A stretch of DNA of 64,000 nt from Spirosoma spitsbergense DSM 19989 (GTDB lineage Bacteria; Bacteroidota; Bacteroidia; Cytophagales; Spirosomataceae). The stretch covers positions 62,001-126,000 of the forward strand of contig NZ_KB893592.1 of the NCBI RefSeq assembly GCF_000374085.1. Direction: 5' to 3'. Below, in pieces: positions 32,815 to 41,711 of the stretch. Under the pieces are notes generated by a model, which saw nothing but the letters and a program-made list of their open reading frames with translations, did no database searches and was not told the DNA's origin. How positions within the stretch are numbered: position 1 is the stretch's first letter; each line of letters starts with the position of its first letter. A program made the position numbers and the translations under genes.

Positions 32815-34120
32815 GCTGTGTCAGCTCACGCTGTGTCAACTCAGGTTGTTTATACCGCTCGACGCGCAAATCGGCCTGCGCCTTATGACCGGCAAAGTTT
32901 TCGATGGCACACAGTCGGGAGCAGTATTCGCCAATCAGAGCACTGGCTTCGGCGGTTCGGATTTCCTGATAGGTGCAGGTTTTCAGAAACTTACCTACCC
33001 ACAGTCCACCGGTGTAGCGGGCCGCTTCGCGGGTAGGCAGGGTGTGGTTTGTTCCAATCACCTTATCGCCGTAGGCCACATTGGTTTTTTCGCCAAGGAA
33101 CAGCCCGCCGTAGTTGGTCATGCGCTCCAGAAACAGACGTGGGTTTTCGGTCATTACCTGCACGTGTTCGCTGGCAATGCGGTCGGCTTCCGAAATCAGT
33201 TCATTCACCGTGTCGACCAGAATCACCTGCCCATAATCGCGCCAGGCAACGCCCGCCACATCGGCGGTAGGAAGCGTTTCAAGTTGCCGCTCAATTTCGG
33301 CCTGTACACCATGAGCCAGTTCCGAACTACTCGTGAGCAGGATGGCGGGCGAGGTCGGCCCGTGTTCGGCCTGACCGAGCAAATCAGTAGCGCAGGTGCG
33401 TACATCGCAGGTATCGTCGGCAATGACCAGCGTTTCGGTCGGTCCGGCAAACAGGTCGATACCCACTTTACCATAAAGCTGCCGTTTGGCTTCGGCCACG
33501 TATGCGTTACCGGGTCCAACCAGCATGTCGACGGATTCAACGGATTCGGTACCGAGTGCCATCATCGCTATTGCCTGAACGCCACCAAGCAGGTAAATTT
33601 CATCGGCACCCGCCATGTGCATTGCGGCTACGGTAGCGGCCGGAATTTCACCTTTTATGGGGGGAGTACAGGCAATAACCCGCTTCACACCCGCAACTTT
33701 GGCCGTCAGCACGCTCATGTGCGCCGACGCCACCATGGGGTAACGTCCACCGGGTACGTAACACCCAACGCTGTTGACAGGGATATTTTTGTGCCCCAGA
33801 AACACGCCCGGCAGCGTTTCGACTTCCACATCCTGTATGGACGCCCGCTGAATCTGGGCAAAGTTCCGGATCTGGGTCTGCGCAAACCGGATATCGTCAA
33901 TTACCTGCTGCGGCAGCGTAGCCACGATATCCTCAATCTGGTCCAGTGACAGTCGGAAACTTTCGGGCGACCAATCGTCCAGTCGGCGCGACAAGGCCAG
34001 AACAGCGTCGTCGCCCCCGTCTCGGATGTCGGCAATCATCTGCTCGACGGTGGCTCGTACTTTTGCATCAGCCTCGCCCGATTCGGCGTAGGTGATACCT
34101 TTTTTTATCTGTTGTATCAC
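32804..34120 (-). CDS. Histidinol dehydrogenase homologue in a catabolic operon
   Basis: 438 residues of the HisD family, starting at GTG (34120). Zinc and catalytic residues are kept: Q and H in [13 protein letters not shown] in [11 protein letters not shown] in [16 protein letters not shown] in [10 protein letters not shown]; also [16 protein letters not shown]. No other his gene is nearby, and an SDR overlaps its 3' end. HisD homologues outside histidine synthesis oxidise other primary alcohols to acids, as HpsN does with dihydroxypropanesulfonate. A two-step alcohol-to-acid oxidation of a pathway intermediate is therefore likely. The last residues ([12 protein letters not shown]) come from a short DNA repeat and are not family-conserved. 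Confidence 0.88.
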   Translation of the reverse strand: MIQQIKKGITYAESGEADAKVRATVEQMIADIRDGGDDAVLALSRRLDDWSPESFRLSLDQIEDIVATLPQQVIDDIRFAQTQIRNFAQIQRASIQDVEVETLPGVFLGHKNIPVNSVGCYVPGGRYPMVASAHMSVLTAKVAGVKRVIACTPPIKGEIPAATVAAMHMAGADEIYLLGGVQAIAMMALGTESVESVDMLVGPGNAYVAEAKRQLYGKVGIDLFAGPTETLVIADDTCDVRTCATDLLGQAEHGPTSPAILLTSSSELAHGVQAEIERQLETLPTADVAGVAWRDYGQVILVDTVNELISEADRIASEHVQVMTENPRLFLERMTNYGGLFLGEKTNVAYGDKVIGTNHTLPTREAARYTGGLWVGKFLKTCTYQEIRTAEASALIGEYCSRLCAIENFAGHKAQADLRVERYKQPELTQRELTQHEQ

Positions 34121-34140
34121 AGAGAATCGTTGGTTAGTGG

Positions 34141-35268
34141 TTAGGCTTTCATTTTCTTAGCAACCCAGTCGAACATATTGAACGTTTTGGTGAAATCGTC
34201 AATCTGGCAGTGAGCCGAGCCACTGCTTTCTTTCGGTACCACTTCGAGAACGTGTTCAACCGTTAGGGCGGCATCCAGTTTGTAGGCATTTTCCACAACA
34301 TTCTGCCGGTCGTCTTCGCCGTGCAGGATATATGTGGGCATCGAAATTTTGTCAGCCACGCCGTCCAGCGCGAATTGCTTGAGTCGCTCGCGGGCATCGG
34401 CCATGGTAGAAGCCCCGACGATGTGCTGCACGATTTCGGCCAATGGATGATTGTCGGGGCGGTTTTTCCAGATATCGTAATAGCTCCAGACGGCTCCAAA
34501 GACCATACAGACCTTGAAACGAGGGTCAAACGCAGCGCATCGGGCCGCCATATAACCGCCCATCGACACGGCACCAATGCCAATCCGCGAGGTGTCTACG
34601 TGGTCGGCCAGGTTAGCAATGACCCAATCCAGCACGGCCGTACCGGCTACATTATAATCATAACGCGTCAGAATGTGATTGACCCGTAACGCATATCCCT
34701 GGCCGGGGCCATCCATCGCCAGCAGAGCAATGCCGCGTTCATTGAGGTGTTGTGAAATGCCAAAATACAGTTCCTCAGCCAGACTGTCGAGCCCTCCGAA
34801 CATAATCATCAGGGGCGGGTTTTTCACTCCCACCGGCGCAAAAAGATAGCCCGGCAAAAACGAGAGGTCCGCCTGCCCGGCCTCAAACGGCACTTCAACC
34901 TGAAGCGGTTTCTGTTCGAAATGGGCAATGGCTTTCAGGAATGCCTCCCGTGCTTTGAGATAGGTCGGCATTTTCCGGCTGTCGCTGGGTTTTAGGAAAA
35001 ACTCGGCCGTGCGGAGGTAATTGAACGCCCGCAGATACGACCGTCGGGCCGTTATTGGATTTTGGTTCTCAAGCGCCGTTTCGCCAATGTCATAAACGGT
35101 ATCGCCCATGTTGACCCACGCCTTATGAAAACTCTCATTATCACCGGGTGTGATCTGACTGGCGACTTCAAGACATTCGGCAAATTCGCCACCGCCGTAG
35201 TGGGCCTGCGTCAGGGCTCGGTTTACCTGATAAGAGGGCATGTACTGCCCCGGGAAATAATACCACAT
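34141..35268 (-). CDS. Alpha/beta hydrolase, 2,6-dihydroxypseudooxynicotine hydrolase-like
   Basis: 375 residues: an N-terminal helical part (1-125) and an alpha/beta hydrolase core (130-375). The nucleophile Ser235 sits in [11 protein letters not shown], the acid in [10 protein letters not shown] and the His near SAHCQIDD. Layout and the lead [20 protein letters not shown] resemble the C-C bond hydrolases of nicotine breakdown and the FrsA/UPF0255 group. It follows the extradiol dioxygenase, the usual place for a hydrolase that splits the ring-cleavage product. An esterase role cannot be excluded. Confidence 0.85.
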   Translation of the reverse strand: MWYYFPGQYMPSYQVNRALTQAHYGGGEFAECLEVASQITPGDNESFHKAWVNMGDTVYDIGETALENQNPITARRSYLRAFNYLRTAEFFLKPSDSRKMPTYLKAREAFLKAIAHFEQKPLQVEVPFEAGQADLSFLPGYLFAPVGVKNPPLMIMFGGLDSLAEELYFGISQHLNERGIALLAMDGPGQGYALRVNHILTRYDYNVAGTAVLDWVIANLADHVDTSRIGIGAVSMGGYMAARCAAFDPRFKVCMVFGAVWSYYDIWKNRPDNHPLAEIVQHIVGASTMADARERLKQFALDGVADKISMPTYILHGEDDRQNVVENAYKLDAALTVEHVLEVVPKESSGSAHCQIDDFTKTFNMFDWVAKKMKA

Positions 35269-35282
35269 GATTACTGGTTATT

Positions 35283-35397
35283 TATAGTCATTTGCTTCGC
35301 GTCATTGCTTATCATTCGTTGCACTGCCCTTTATAGTCATACAACTGCTTCGTATCAATGACCATTTAATGACAACGAATGACGCGCAGCAGATGAC
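35283..35397. repeat. GTCATT-type palindromic repeat, copy C
   Basis: The 135-bp gap between the dioxygenase and hydrolase genes is filled by TAGTCATTTGCTTCGCGTCA, TCATTCGTTG and the complementary blocks CAACGAATGACGCG and CAGATGACCA, with an internal pair of TAGTCAT/ATGACCATTTAATGA. It can fold as a branched hairpin and shares its blocks with copies A and B. Confidence 0.75.
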
Positions 35398-35403
35398 CAA
35401 TTC

Positions 35404-36399
35404 TCAAATATCAACCGGCTTCACTACACCATCGGTGAGGCCCAATTTTTTACCTTTTCCCATTTCGGCAAATGGGTTGGCGTTACCCCAGGCATCGTTT
35501 GGATTATCTTTGAGGTAGTGCAGATCAGGGCCATGGTCGGGGGCGAAGATGAGTCTTGCGCAGGCATAGAATTCGATTAATATACCGCTGCCGGGGTCGA
35601 TGATGTAAATGAAGAACCCTTCGTCGGCCTTGTGGCGGGTGGGCGCACCCATCACACTCTTAAAGCCTTTCTCGGTGAAATAATCCAGGGCCAGCAGTAC
35701 TTCTTCCCGACTGTCGAAGTTGAACGCAACGTGGTTGAAAACGGCTTGTCCCGGCTCAATGGTAGGGTCGGTAAAGACCGCAACATCGTGCGACAGGTTA
35801 CCAATGGTCCACAAGCCACCAACGGGGGGAATGTTATCACCGATGCGTACCTCGTCGGGATTCTTCAGGCCCATACCCTGCCAGAATGCTTTTTCCTTCC
35901 CGTACATCATCTTGGCCACCATGTACGTAACATGGTCGAACCGACGGGGATTAACACCAATCCGGCGGTTACTGGCGTAACGGTCGGCATAGATGCTGCC
36001 TTTTTCGCCCGTTTCCCTTAGCCAGACGACATCCCAGAATACTTCGTGCGTGTGCCCGTCGGGCGATTTGAACCGGTAGGCACGGCCATGTCCCAGATCG
36101 CCATCGACCCAGCCAATACCCGCACCGGTGCTTTCCAGGTAAGCCACGCACTCGTCCAGGGCTTCGAGGCTATCGGCCCGCCAGCCGAGGTGAGCCATGC
36201 CCTGAGTCTGGCTTGGTGTTAGCTTGAGAGTATGGTGAAAGTAGTCGCCCCAGGCCCGGAAATAAACGGAGCCCTGTTCATCGCGGCCGGTTTCGTCAAG
36301 CCCAACGATGTCTTTAAAGAAGTGAACCGACTTATCGATGTCCTGCGAGTATAGTTCGATATGGGCGAGTTGTGATAAATAATGCGGATTCTTTGCCAT
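35404..36399 (-). CDS. Extradiol ring-cleavage dioxygenase (VOC family, catechol 2,3-dioxygenase type)
   Basis: 331 residues with two VOC modules. The 2-His-1-carboxylate iron triad is clear: H156 (RFDHVTYMV), H223 (FNHVAFNF) and E276 (GILIEFYAC). The N-terminal module starts LAHIELYSQDIDKSVHFF. Type I extradiol dioxygenases of this form open catechol-type rings next to the hydroxyls (meta-cleavage). It is followed by the hydrolase, dehydrogenase, FAH and other genes, so it is the defining enzyme of the cluster. Confidence 0.92.
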   Translation of the reverse strand: MAKNPHYLSQLAHIELYSQDIDKSVHFFKDIVGLDETGRDEQGSVYFRAWGDYFHHTLKLTPSQTQGMAHLGWRADSLEALDECVAYLESTGAGIGWVDGDLGHGRAYRFKSPDGHTHEVFWDVVWLRETGEKGSIYADRYASNRRIGVNPRRFDHVTYMVAKMMYGKEKAFWQGMGLKNPDEVRIGDNIPPVGGLWTIGNLSHDVAVFTDPTIEPGQAVFNHVAFNFDSREEVLLALDYFTEKGFKSVMGAPTRHKADEGFFIYIIDPGSGILIEFYACARLIFAPDHGPDLHYLKDNPNDAWGNANPFAEMGKGKKLGLTDGVVKPVDI

Positions 36400-36415
36400 A
36401 AGTTGATTTGCCTAT

Positions 36416-37313
36416 TCAGGGTTTTGCTTTCGTAAGAAATCCATTCAGGTTCAGCCAGTCGCCAAAGCGATCGATCCAGGTGTCGGTTGGCAGATTTTGC
36501 TTACGCATCCCAAAACCATGACCTCCTTTCTGGTACATGTGTAGTTCAGCCGTTTTTTTAGCCGCCAGCCAGTCATTATACAGCTTCGTACTGTGCGGAG
36601 CCAGCCCAAGCTGATCGTCGGATGCGGCACAAACGAACAGGTGTGGTGCATCGGCCGGAACGCTCTGTTTGGCAATGGCCATCTCGCTTAGATACGGGTA
36701 AATTGGTGCCAGGAAATCGGGGCGATTAGCCGCACTATAGTCAAATCCAACGCCCATTGTAACGGTACCACCCGCCGAAAAGCCCATGAAGCCGATCCGG
36801 TTTGGGGAGAGGTTAAATTCTTTAGCGTGCTGACGAACGTATTCCATTGCCCGTTTACCATCGGCAATGGCAAGTGGGATGACGGGCGCGTTCTCTTCGT
36901 CCAGTTTCTTGAAGTCTGCCATTTTAGCTGTCAGCTCGGCAACCGGGTCATTGGTCAGGCTGTGAGCAACGCGGTATTTGAGCACAAAAGCAGCCACCCC
37001 TTTCTCATTGAGCCATTTGGCTACGTCTACCCCTTCTGAATCAATTGACAGCGTATGAAACGCCCCCCCCCGGTGCCACGATAACCGCCGTCCCGTTAGC
37101 CCGGTCGGGGCTGGGCAGATAAGCCGTAATGGTCGGTGTCGATACGTTATAGACGACCCGGGTTTTGAACATATTGGTGGTATTCTCGGCTTCGTCCCAC
37201 GTCCAGCTTTCAGAACCGGGCGCTTTCCCATCGTATAGTTTGATGACCTTTTGGGCCTTCACCAGCGGACTGATGAGCAGGGCAAATCCGACGGCTAAAA
37301 AAGATAGTTTCAT
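36416..37313 (-). pseudogene. Acetyl-xylan-esterase-like alpha/beta hydrolase broken by a frameshift
   Basis: Two frames together make one secreted esterase. 37313-37041 gives the signal peptide and start (MKLSFLAVGFALLISPLVKA, then NGTAVIVAPGGG); the rest continues in another frame down to 36416 (FHTLSIDSEGVDVAKWLNEK, GFMGFSAGGTVTMGV with the nucleophile Ser, GGHGFGMRKQ with the His). The break coincides with a run of nine C at 37063-37071. Eight or eleven bases there would join the frames. It may be a pseudogene, a phase-variable gene or a sequencing error. Its neighbours are a CE1-like esterase upstream and the dioxygenase downstream. Confidence 0.88.
37063..37071. repeat. Nine-base poly-C tract at the esterase frameshift
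   Basis: Nine consecutive C (G on the coding strand) at codons for the oxyanion-hole PGGG motif. As written, translation ends 7 codons later. A loss of one base or gain of two restores the frame. Confidence 0.9.
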
Positions 37314-37327
37314 GCAGTTCGTAAGGA

Positions 37328-38200
37328 TTACAGTTGTCGTTTAAAGAAGGCCAGTGCCTCCAGATAGACGTTAATATCGTTGGGATAATCGTGCTTACCG
37401 TTGATAACTTTCAGCAGCGTTACCTCAGGCTTGCCCTTCTGGCGGTAGGTGTACCGCTCAACGGTTTTCCCGTCGGCGGGGTCGGTGTCGGGCAGGAGTT
37501 GCTTCGTTGGTTCACCCGTGTACCCCGCCAGCATCGACCAGTAGTGGAACGTACGATCCGTAGACCGAACGAAGCCCAGATTCATCTGTGGCCCTAGTAT
37601 CACCTCACCCCCATCATAGGGATTTACATTATCGGCCGTGCCATTGATGATCAGGACGGGGAGTGCCACCCGTTTTTCCGGGCAGTCGAAATTGTTGGTA
37701 TCAGGCAGGTTAGCAATAACGGCGGTGATGGCCCGGAACCGTTCGGGCATGGTTACTGCCAGCTTGTAGGCCATGTGCCCACCCCCGGATGTCCCTATCA
37801 CAAATACCTTCTTTTCGTCGATCTGGTAGTTCTTTTTGAAGTAGTCAATCATGGCCCCGAAAAAGGCATTTTCGTCGATATTGATTTTGTTGGCTTCGGC
37901 AGGTGACGATTTTCGGCACTCATTCCAGTACCTTTTGTAGCCGTCGGGATACACCAGCAGCAGGTTTTCGGCCGGTGCCACCTCCTCCAGTTTTTTGGCT
38001 CCCGCCCGAACGCCCAGACCGTTCCCACCGGAGCCGTGCAGGGCAAAAATCAGACTTGCGTTCTGACCCGCCGGTTTCAGAAAATGAAACGAGCGGTAAT
38101 GTCCGTCGACCAGCACGGAATCGTCAACGATTTGGCCGTTTGCCCCGAAGGAAACGCACAACAAGAGCGCCAGGAGTGTACCGATATTTTTTGTCTTCAT
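37328..38200 (-). CDS. Secreted PHB-depolymerase/feruloyl-esterase-type hydrolase (CE1-like)
   Basis: 290 residues with a signal peptide (ending SFGANGQ). Motifs are FALHGSGGNGLG (oxyanion), VFVIGTSGGGHMAY (nucleophile Ser), INGTADNVNPYDGG (Asp) and INGKHDYPND (His), the pattern of the LpqC/PHB depolymerase group, which overlaps feruloyl and acetyl xylan esterases. Directly downstream of the rhamnosidase gene (29 bp) and upstream of the frameshifted esterase, it probably removes ester-linked groups from plant material. Confidence 0.87.
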   Translation of the reverse strand: MKTKNIGTLLALLLCVSFGANGQIVDDSVLVDGHYRSFHFLKPAGQNASLIFALHGSGGNGLGVRAGAKKLEEVAPAENLLLVYPDGYKRYWNECRKSSPAEANKINIDENAFFGAMIDYFKKNYQIDEKKVFVIGTSGGGHMAYKLAVTMPERFRAITAVIANLPDTNNFDCPEKRVALPVLIINGTADNVNPYDGGEVILGPQMNLGFVRSTDRTFHYWSMLAGYTGEPTKQLLPDTDPADGKTVERYTYRQKGKPEVTLLKVINGKHDYPNDINVYLEALAFFKRQL

Positions 38201-38229
38201 GATGAATAATGAGTTGATTTATCCGGCTT

Positions 38230-41200
38230 TTACTGGCTTACGATAGTTACCGGTCCCAGGAGGCCCGAAGGCAGCAGGGGTGAATCGGATTTGTAGAAAG
38301 GCATCGTGGTGAAAGTGATCTTATTACTCACCCCTGGTTGAGCATCGCCGATAAGCCGGTTTACCCACAGATTAGTAATCTTTATTTCCAGGGTATTAGT
38401 CCCCGTTTTGAGCGCGTCGGTCACGTCGATCCGGAACGGTTTTTTCCAGACGATACCCACGTTTTTACCGTTCACGCTCACCTCCGCCATATTCTTCACG
38501 TCGCCCAGATCGAGTACGTAGGTCTGGCCTTTTTTTACGGCAGGAACGTTGATGGTCCGGGTATAGGCCGCTGTGCCGGAGAAGTAGGCAATTCCTTTGT
38601 CGGGGTTATTCGTCCAGGAATCCAGCTGGTTCATGGTCGCTGTAGCAGGTGCCCCACGCCCGTCCTGAAACGCCACGGCCCAGGGACCAGATACGGTCAT
38701 GAGTGGCTTTTCAACGGTTTTGGGAGCCGTGTAAGCCATAGTCGTGGTTTTATCCCGGAACACGATGAAGTAGGCATCCCAGGGAGCAAAGGTTAACGGG
38801 ATGATGGTGCGTCCGTTCTCGATCCGGTACGATACTTTTTCCGTTTTCCCCGTTTGTGGGTTCCACCGTTCGGGTACCTTGCCCGTTACGCGGAAACTGA
38901 TATCGGCCGCATTCGGGTTTTCGCTGCGGCTATTGAGCCAGTAGATGTCAATGCCGGGCTCGGTCTGCCGGTGTACATAGAGCACCTCGGCCGGGCCGCG
39001 TTCGGCTTTGGCATTTTTGACAATCACGTCTTCCAGTATGTTCATTCCTTTCAGCACGTCGGCTACGGGTTTGGTCGATACCGTCGGCTGACTCCAGATT
39101 TGGTTAGCTAGTGTAGTAAAGGCTGTAGGGTCATCGCTCAGGCTGGGTGAACGTTCGGGTTTCGCGCCTACTACGTGAATGCCCGTACGGGCCAATTCGC
39201 CGATTTTTTTCAGGACGGGCAATGTCATGTATCGGGCCGAGGAGTCGAGTACCAATACCCGGTACGTCATACCGCTGGGTGCCACCATCCGTCCGTTTTC
39301 CACCTTAATAACTTCCCGGATGACCGTTGAATTAGCAAAATCGAACTCATAACCGGTTGGAAGCGCGGGTAGCTTCTGGGCACAGATTTGGGTGATATTA
39401 TTGTTTTCGCCGTAGTAGTAGAGAATGTCAACGACTGGTTTTCCCTGTTGCAACAGGTACGAGCTGCGGGCCAGGTAATCGACCCAGGCTTTGGCGGGTT
39501 CGGCCCAGGTTTCCTGCCGGGTGAAATACTGCCCAAAAGGCCCCAGCGAGAAACCGGGTTTTTTATCGTCGAGCGGCTGGTGTACCGAGGTGTGAATCAC
39601 GAAGCGGTTCAGGCCCGATGCCAGTTCCATATCGGCGGTGCGTTTCAGTTTTTCGGGGTGCCAGCTAAAAGCGTTCATGATCGACGTCATTGACTCGGCG
39701 GCAACGAGGTTTTGCCCATAGATATGCGCTACTGATGCGGCCTCCCGAATGTCGCCCTTGCTGCGGTTCTCTTCCTCGGCCCCTGCGGCCAGACTGCCGG
39801 GTGTCCACATAGCACCCATCGGAATATCAGCCCTGCGTTTCACGTCCATACCATCGGCCAGGTAAATGCGCCCGTTTTCGTGCGATTCCGTATACCGTTT
39901 CATGCCGCGCTTGTGCAGGGCTTCGCCGATGGCTTCGTAATGGTTCTCAACAATCAGTTCGCCAATGGTTTTACGAAAATCCCAGAGGAATTTTTCACTG
40001 GCTTCGGCACTTTGTATAATCCGGCCCGTAAGTACCGGAAGCCAGGGAAGCAGGGTGTAGCCACGCCGTTTCCGAAACTCTTCGGGCATCGCTTTCGTCC
40101 AGGTCATATGCCCAGCCTCGTAACTATCCAGAATCATGTACTGCAACCCCTGCACGCCCATCTGCCCACCGGTGGCATCCCTGTACATATCCAGGTAGGT
40201 TTCAATGTACCTCAGAACAGCGGCCTTATCGAGTTTATCCACTTCCAGACCGGTCGCTTCGGGCGAAGCCGGGTGATTTTCGCGGCCCGTAATCGAGTAA
40301 CCCAGCCGCATAATCACCCATTCGCCCGTTGGTGGAGTCCAGTTCAGTGTACCATCCGAACTCATTTTGTCCGTTAGATCAAACACATCGCTCGTTGAAA
40401 TCGCATCGGCGTTCGGCTTGACCAGCGAGTGCGTACTTTCTGACCAGGGCGTAAAACCTGCCTTTTGCTCAAAGAGGTCCACCCGATCGGTGTTGTGCAA
40501 CGCCAGCTCAGCCACGGGTATTCCCTCCGGTTTGCCGGGTTCGGCACTCCCTCCGAACATGGCGGCAAAGGGGCTACCCTGGGGCTGCTCGGTTTTAAAC
40601 GTGAATCGAAAATAGTTGGCTGTCGTAGGTAAAATACCCATCGTGCTTTGCGGCATGGTACTGCCCCGGATGATCACCACTTCACGGAAGTTCACCCCAT
40701 CGTCGCTCACCTTTAGATGACGGTTATCGGGCATTCCCCTAAACTCCGCCAGTTCGCCCGCCGGGGGTGACCCCACAATGGTAAATGCTTTAACCGTCTG
40801 TGGCTGGTCGAAAGCGTACTGAATCCACATATCCTGCCCTACTTCCATGGGTGGCAGCATGGTTGTTTTCGCCAGATCACCGTCGGTTAAATCGGCTAGC
40901 GAGAACGTACCACCGCTCGACGTGACGGTTGGGTTGAGCTCCGACAATCGTTTTTCTGTAGCAGGCAGGCGGTAAGCAACCACAGCGGCATCAGCGTAGT
41001 AGCTGGGCGTATCTTTTGGCGGACCACCCATTATGTTTGAGGAAGCCAGCGGCACATTCTGAAACTTACCCGTTGTGGTGGGGGGCTGCGCCAGCTTACC
41101 TGCAAAGGGTCGGGCCGCGTTCGGCTGGCCGCCCGTGACCCTCGTTTCGCTCCACACGTACTTTTTCATGGCGTCGACGGGGGGCACCCATGGACCACCG

Positions 41201-41589
41201 GTGACGCTCCAGCCCGGCGACCCGGCAATGGCCATTTCGAGGTCAAGTTTACTGGCCAGATTCGTCGTAAATTTGAACGCGTCCTTCCATTCGGGAGTCA
41301 TGAATACCAGCTTTTTTGATACGACTACCGGTGTAAATAAGCTGGCATCGAAGTTCTGGAAACCACCAATGCCCACCCGCTTCATCCATTCAAGGTCTTT
41401 CTGAATGCCTTCTTTGGTGATATTACCGTTCATCCAGTGCCACCATACGCGCGGTTTAGCCGCATTGGGCGGGGTCTGAAAATTTTGCTGGATCGAAGAC
41501 TGCGCCTGAGCCGTCAGGAAACCAGTCAGGCACAGAAGTATAACAATGGGTAACCTCAGAAAAAGGGTGTAAAATCTCATATATTTCAT
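38230..41589 (-). CDS. Alpha-L-rhamnosidase-like glycoside hydrolase (GH106)
   Basis: About 1,119 residues from the ATG at 41589 (MKYMRFYTLFLRLPIVILL, signal peptide ending TAQAQ); the 41580 ATG is equally usable, and the longer frame to 41715 would overlap the regulator. The start PRVWWHWMNGNITKEGIQKD and GFQNFDASLFTP are typical of GH106. A large catalytic and carbohydrate-binding middle (DSYEAGHMTWTKAMPEEF, HENGRIYLADGMDVKRRADI) is followed by a C-terminal galactose-binding-like sandwich (YVLDLGDVKNMAEVSVNGKN). Known members release terminal L-rhamnose from rhamnogalacturonan or from flavonoid rutinosides. AraC regulator immediately upstream. Confidence 0.9.
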   Translation of the reverse strand: MKYMRFYTLFLRLPIVILLCLTGFLTAQAQSSIQQNFQTPPNAAKPRVWWHWMNGNITKEGIQKDLEWMKRVGIGGFQNFDASLFTPVVVSKKLVFMTPEWKDAFKFTTNLASKLDLEMAIAGSPGWSVTGGPWVPPVDAMKKYVWSETRVTGGQPNAARPFAGKLAQPPTTTGKFQNVPLASSNIMGGPPKDTPSYYADAAVVAYRLPATEKRLSELNPTVTSSGGTFSLADLTDGDLAKTTMLPPMEVGQDMWIQYAFDQPQTVKAFTIVGSPPAGELAEFRGMPDNRHLKVSDDGVNFREVVIIRGSTMPQSTMGILPTTANYFRFTFKTEQPQGSPFAAMFGGSAEPGKPEGIPVAELALHNTDRVDLFEQKAGFTPWSESTHSLVKPNADAISTSDVFDLTDKMSSDGTLNWTPPTGEWVIMRLGYSITGRENHPASPEATGLEVDKLDKAAVLRYIETYLDMYRDATGGQMGVQGLQYMILDSYEAGHMTWTKAMPEEFRKRRGYTLLPWLPVLTGRIIQSAEASEKFLWDFRKTIGELIVENHYEAIGEALHKRGMKRYTESHENGRIYLADGMDVKRRADIPMGAMWTPGSLAAGAEEENRSKGDIREAASVAHIYGQNLVAAESMTSIMNAFSWHPEKLKRTADMELASGLNRFVIHTSVHQPLDDKKPGFSLGPFGQYFTRQETWAEPAKAWVDYLARSSYLLQQGKPVVDILYYYGENNNITQICAQKLPALPTGYEFDFANSTVIREVIKVENGRMVAPSGMTYRVLVLDSSARYMTLPVLKKIGELARTGIHVVGAKPERSPSLSDDPTAFTTLANQIWSQPTVSTKPVADVLKGMNILEDVIVKNAKAERGPAEVLYVHRQTEPGIDIYWLNSRSENPNAADISFRVTGKVPERWNPQTGKTEKVSYRIENGRTIIPLTFAPWDAYFIVFRDKTTTMAYTAPKTVEKPLMTVSGPWAVAFQDGRGAPATATMNQLDSWTNNPDKGIAYFSGTAAYTRTINVPAVKKGQTYVLDLGDVKNMAEVSVNGKNVGIVWKKPFRIDVTDALKTGTNTLEIKITNLWVNRLIGDAQPGVSNKITFTTMPFYKSDSPLLPSGLLGPVTIVSQ

Positions 41590-41711
41590 TCGTTCAAGGC
41601 TCGGAACGGTATAGCGTATGGGGTGAGTCGCAGGGCTTGACACAACAATAAGCAAAACTACCGTTGCTACGGTGCAATTTTTTATCAAAATCAGGCTATA
41701 GATAGTCAAAA

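Noticed and set aside
32732-33949. 405-codon open frame on the plus strand across the HisD homologue
   Set aside because: It is antisense to a gene with full HisD motifs, has no family features and a biased composition typical of a shadow frame.
32804-34120. Gene of histidine biosynthesis (hisD)
   Set aside because: No other his genes nearby and tight overlap with catabolic genes; treated as a family homologue, pending phylogeny.
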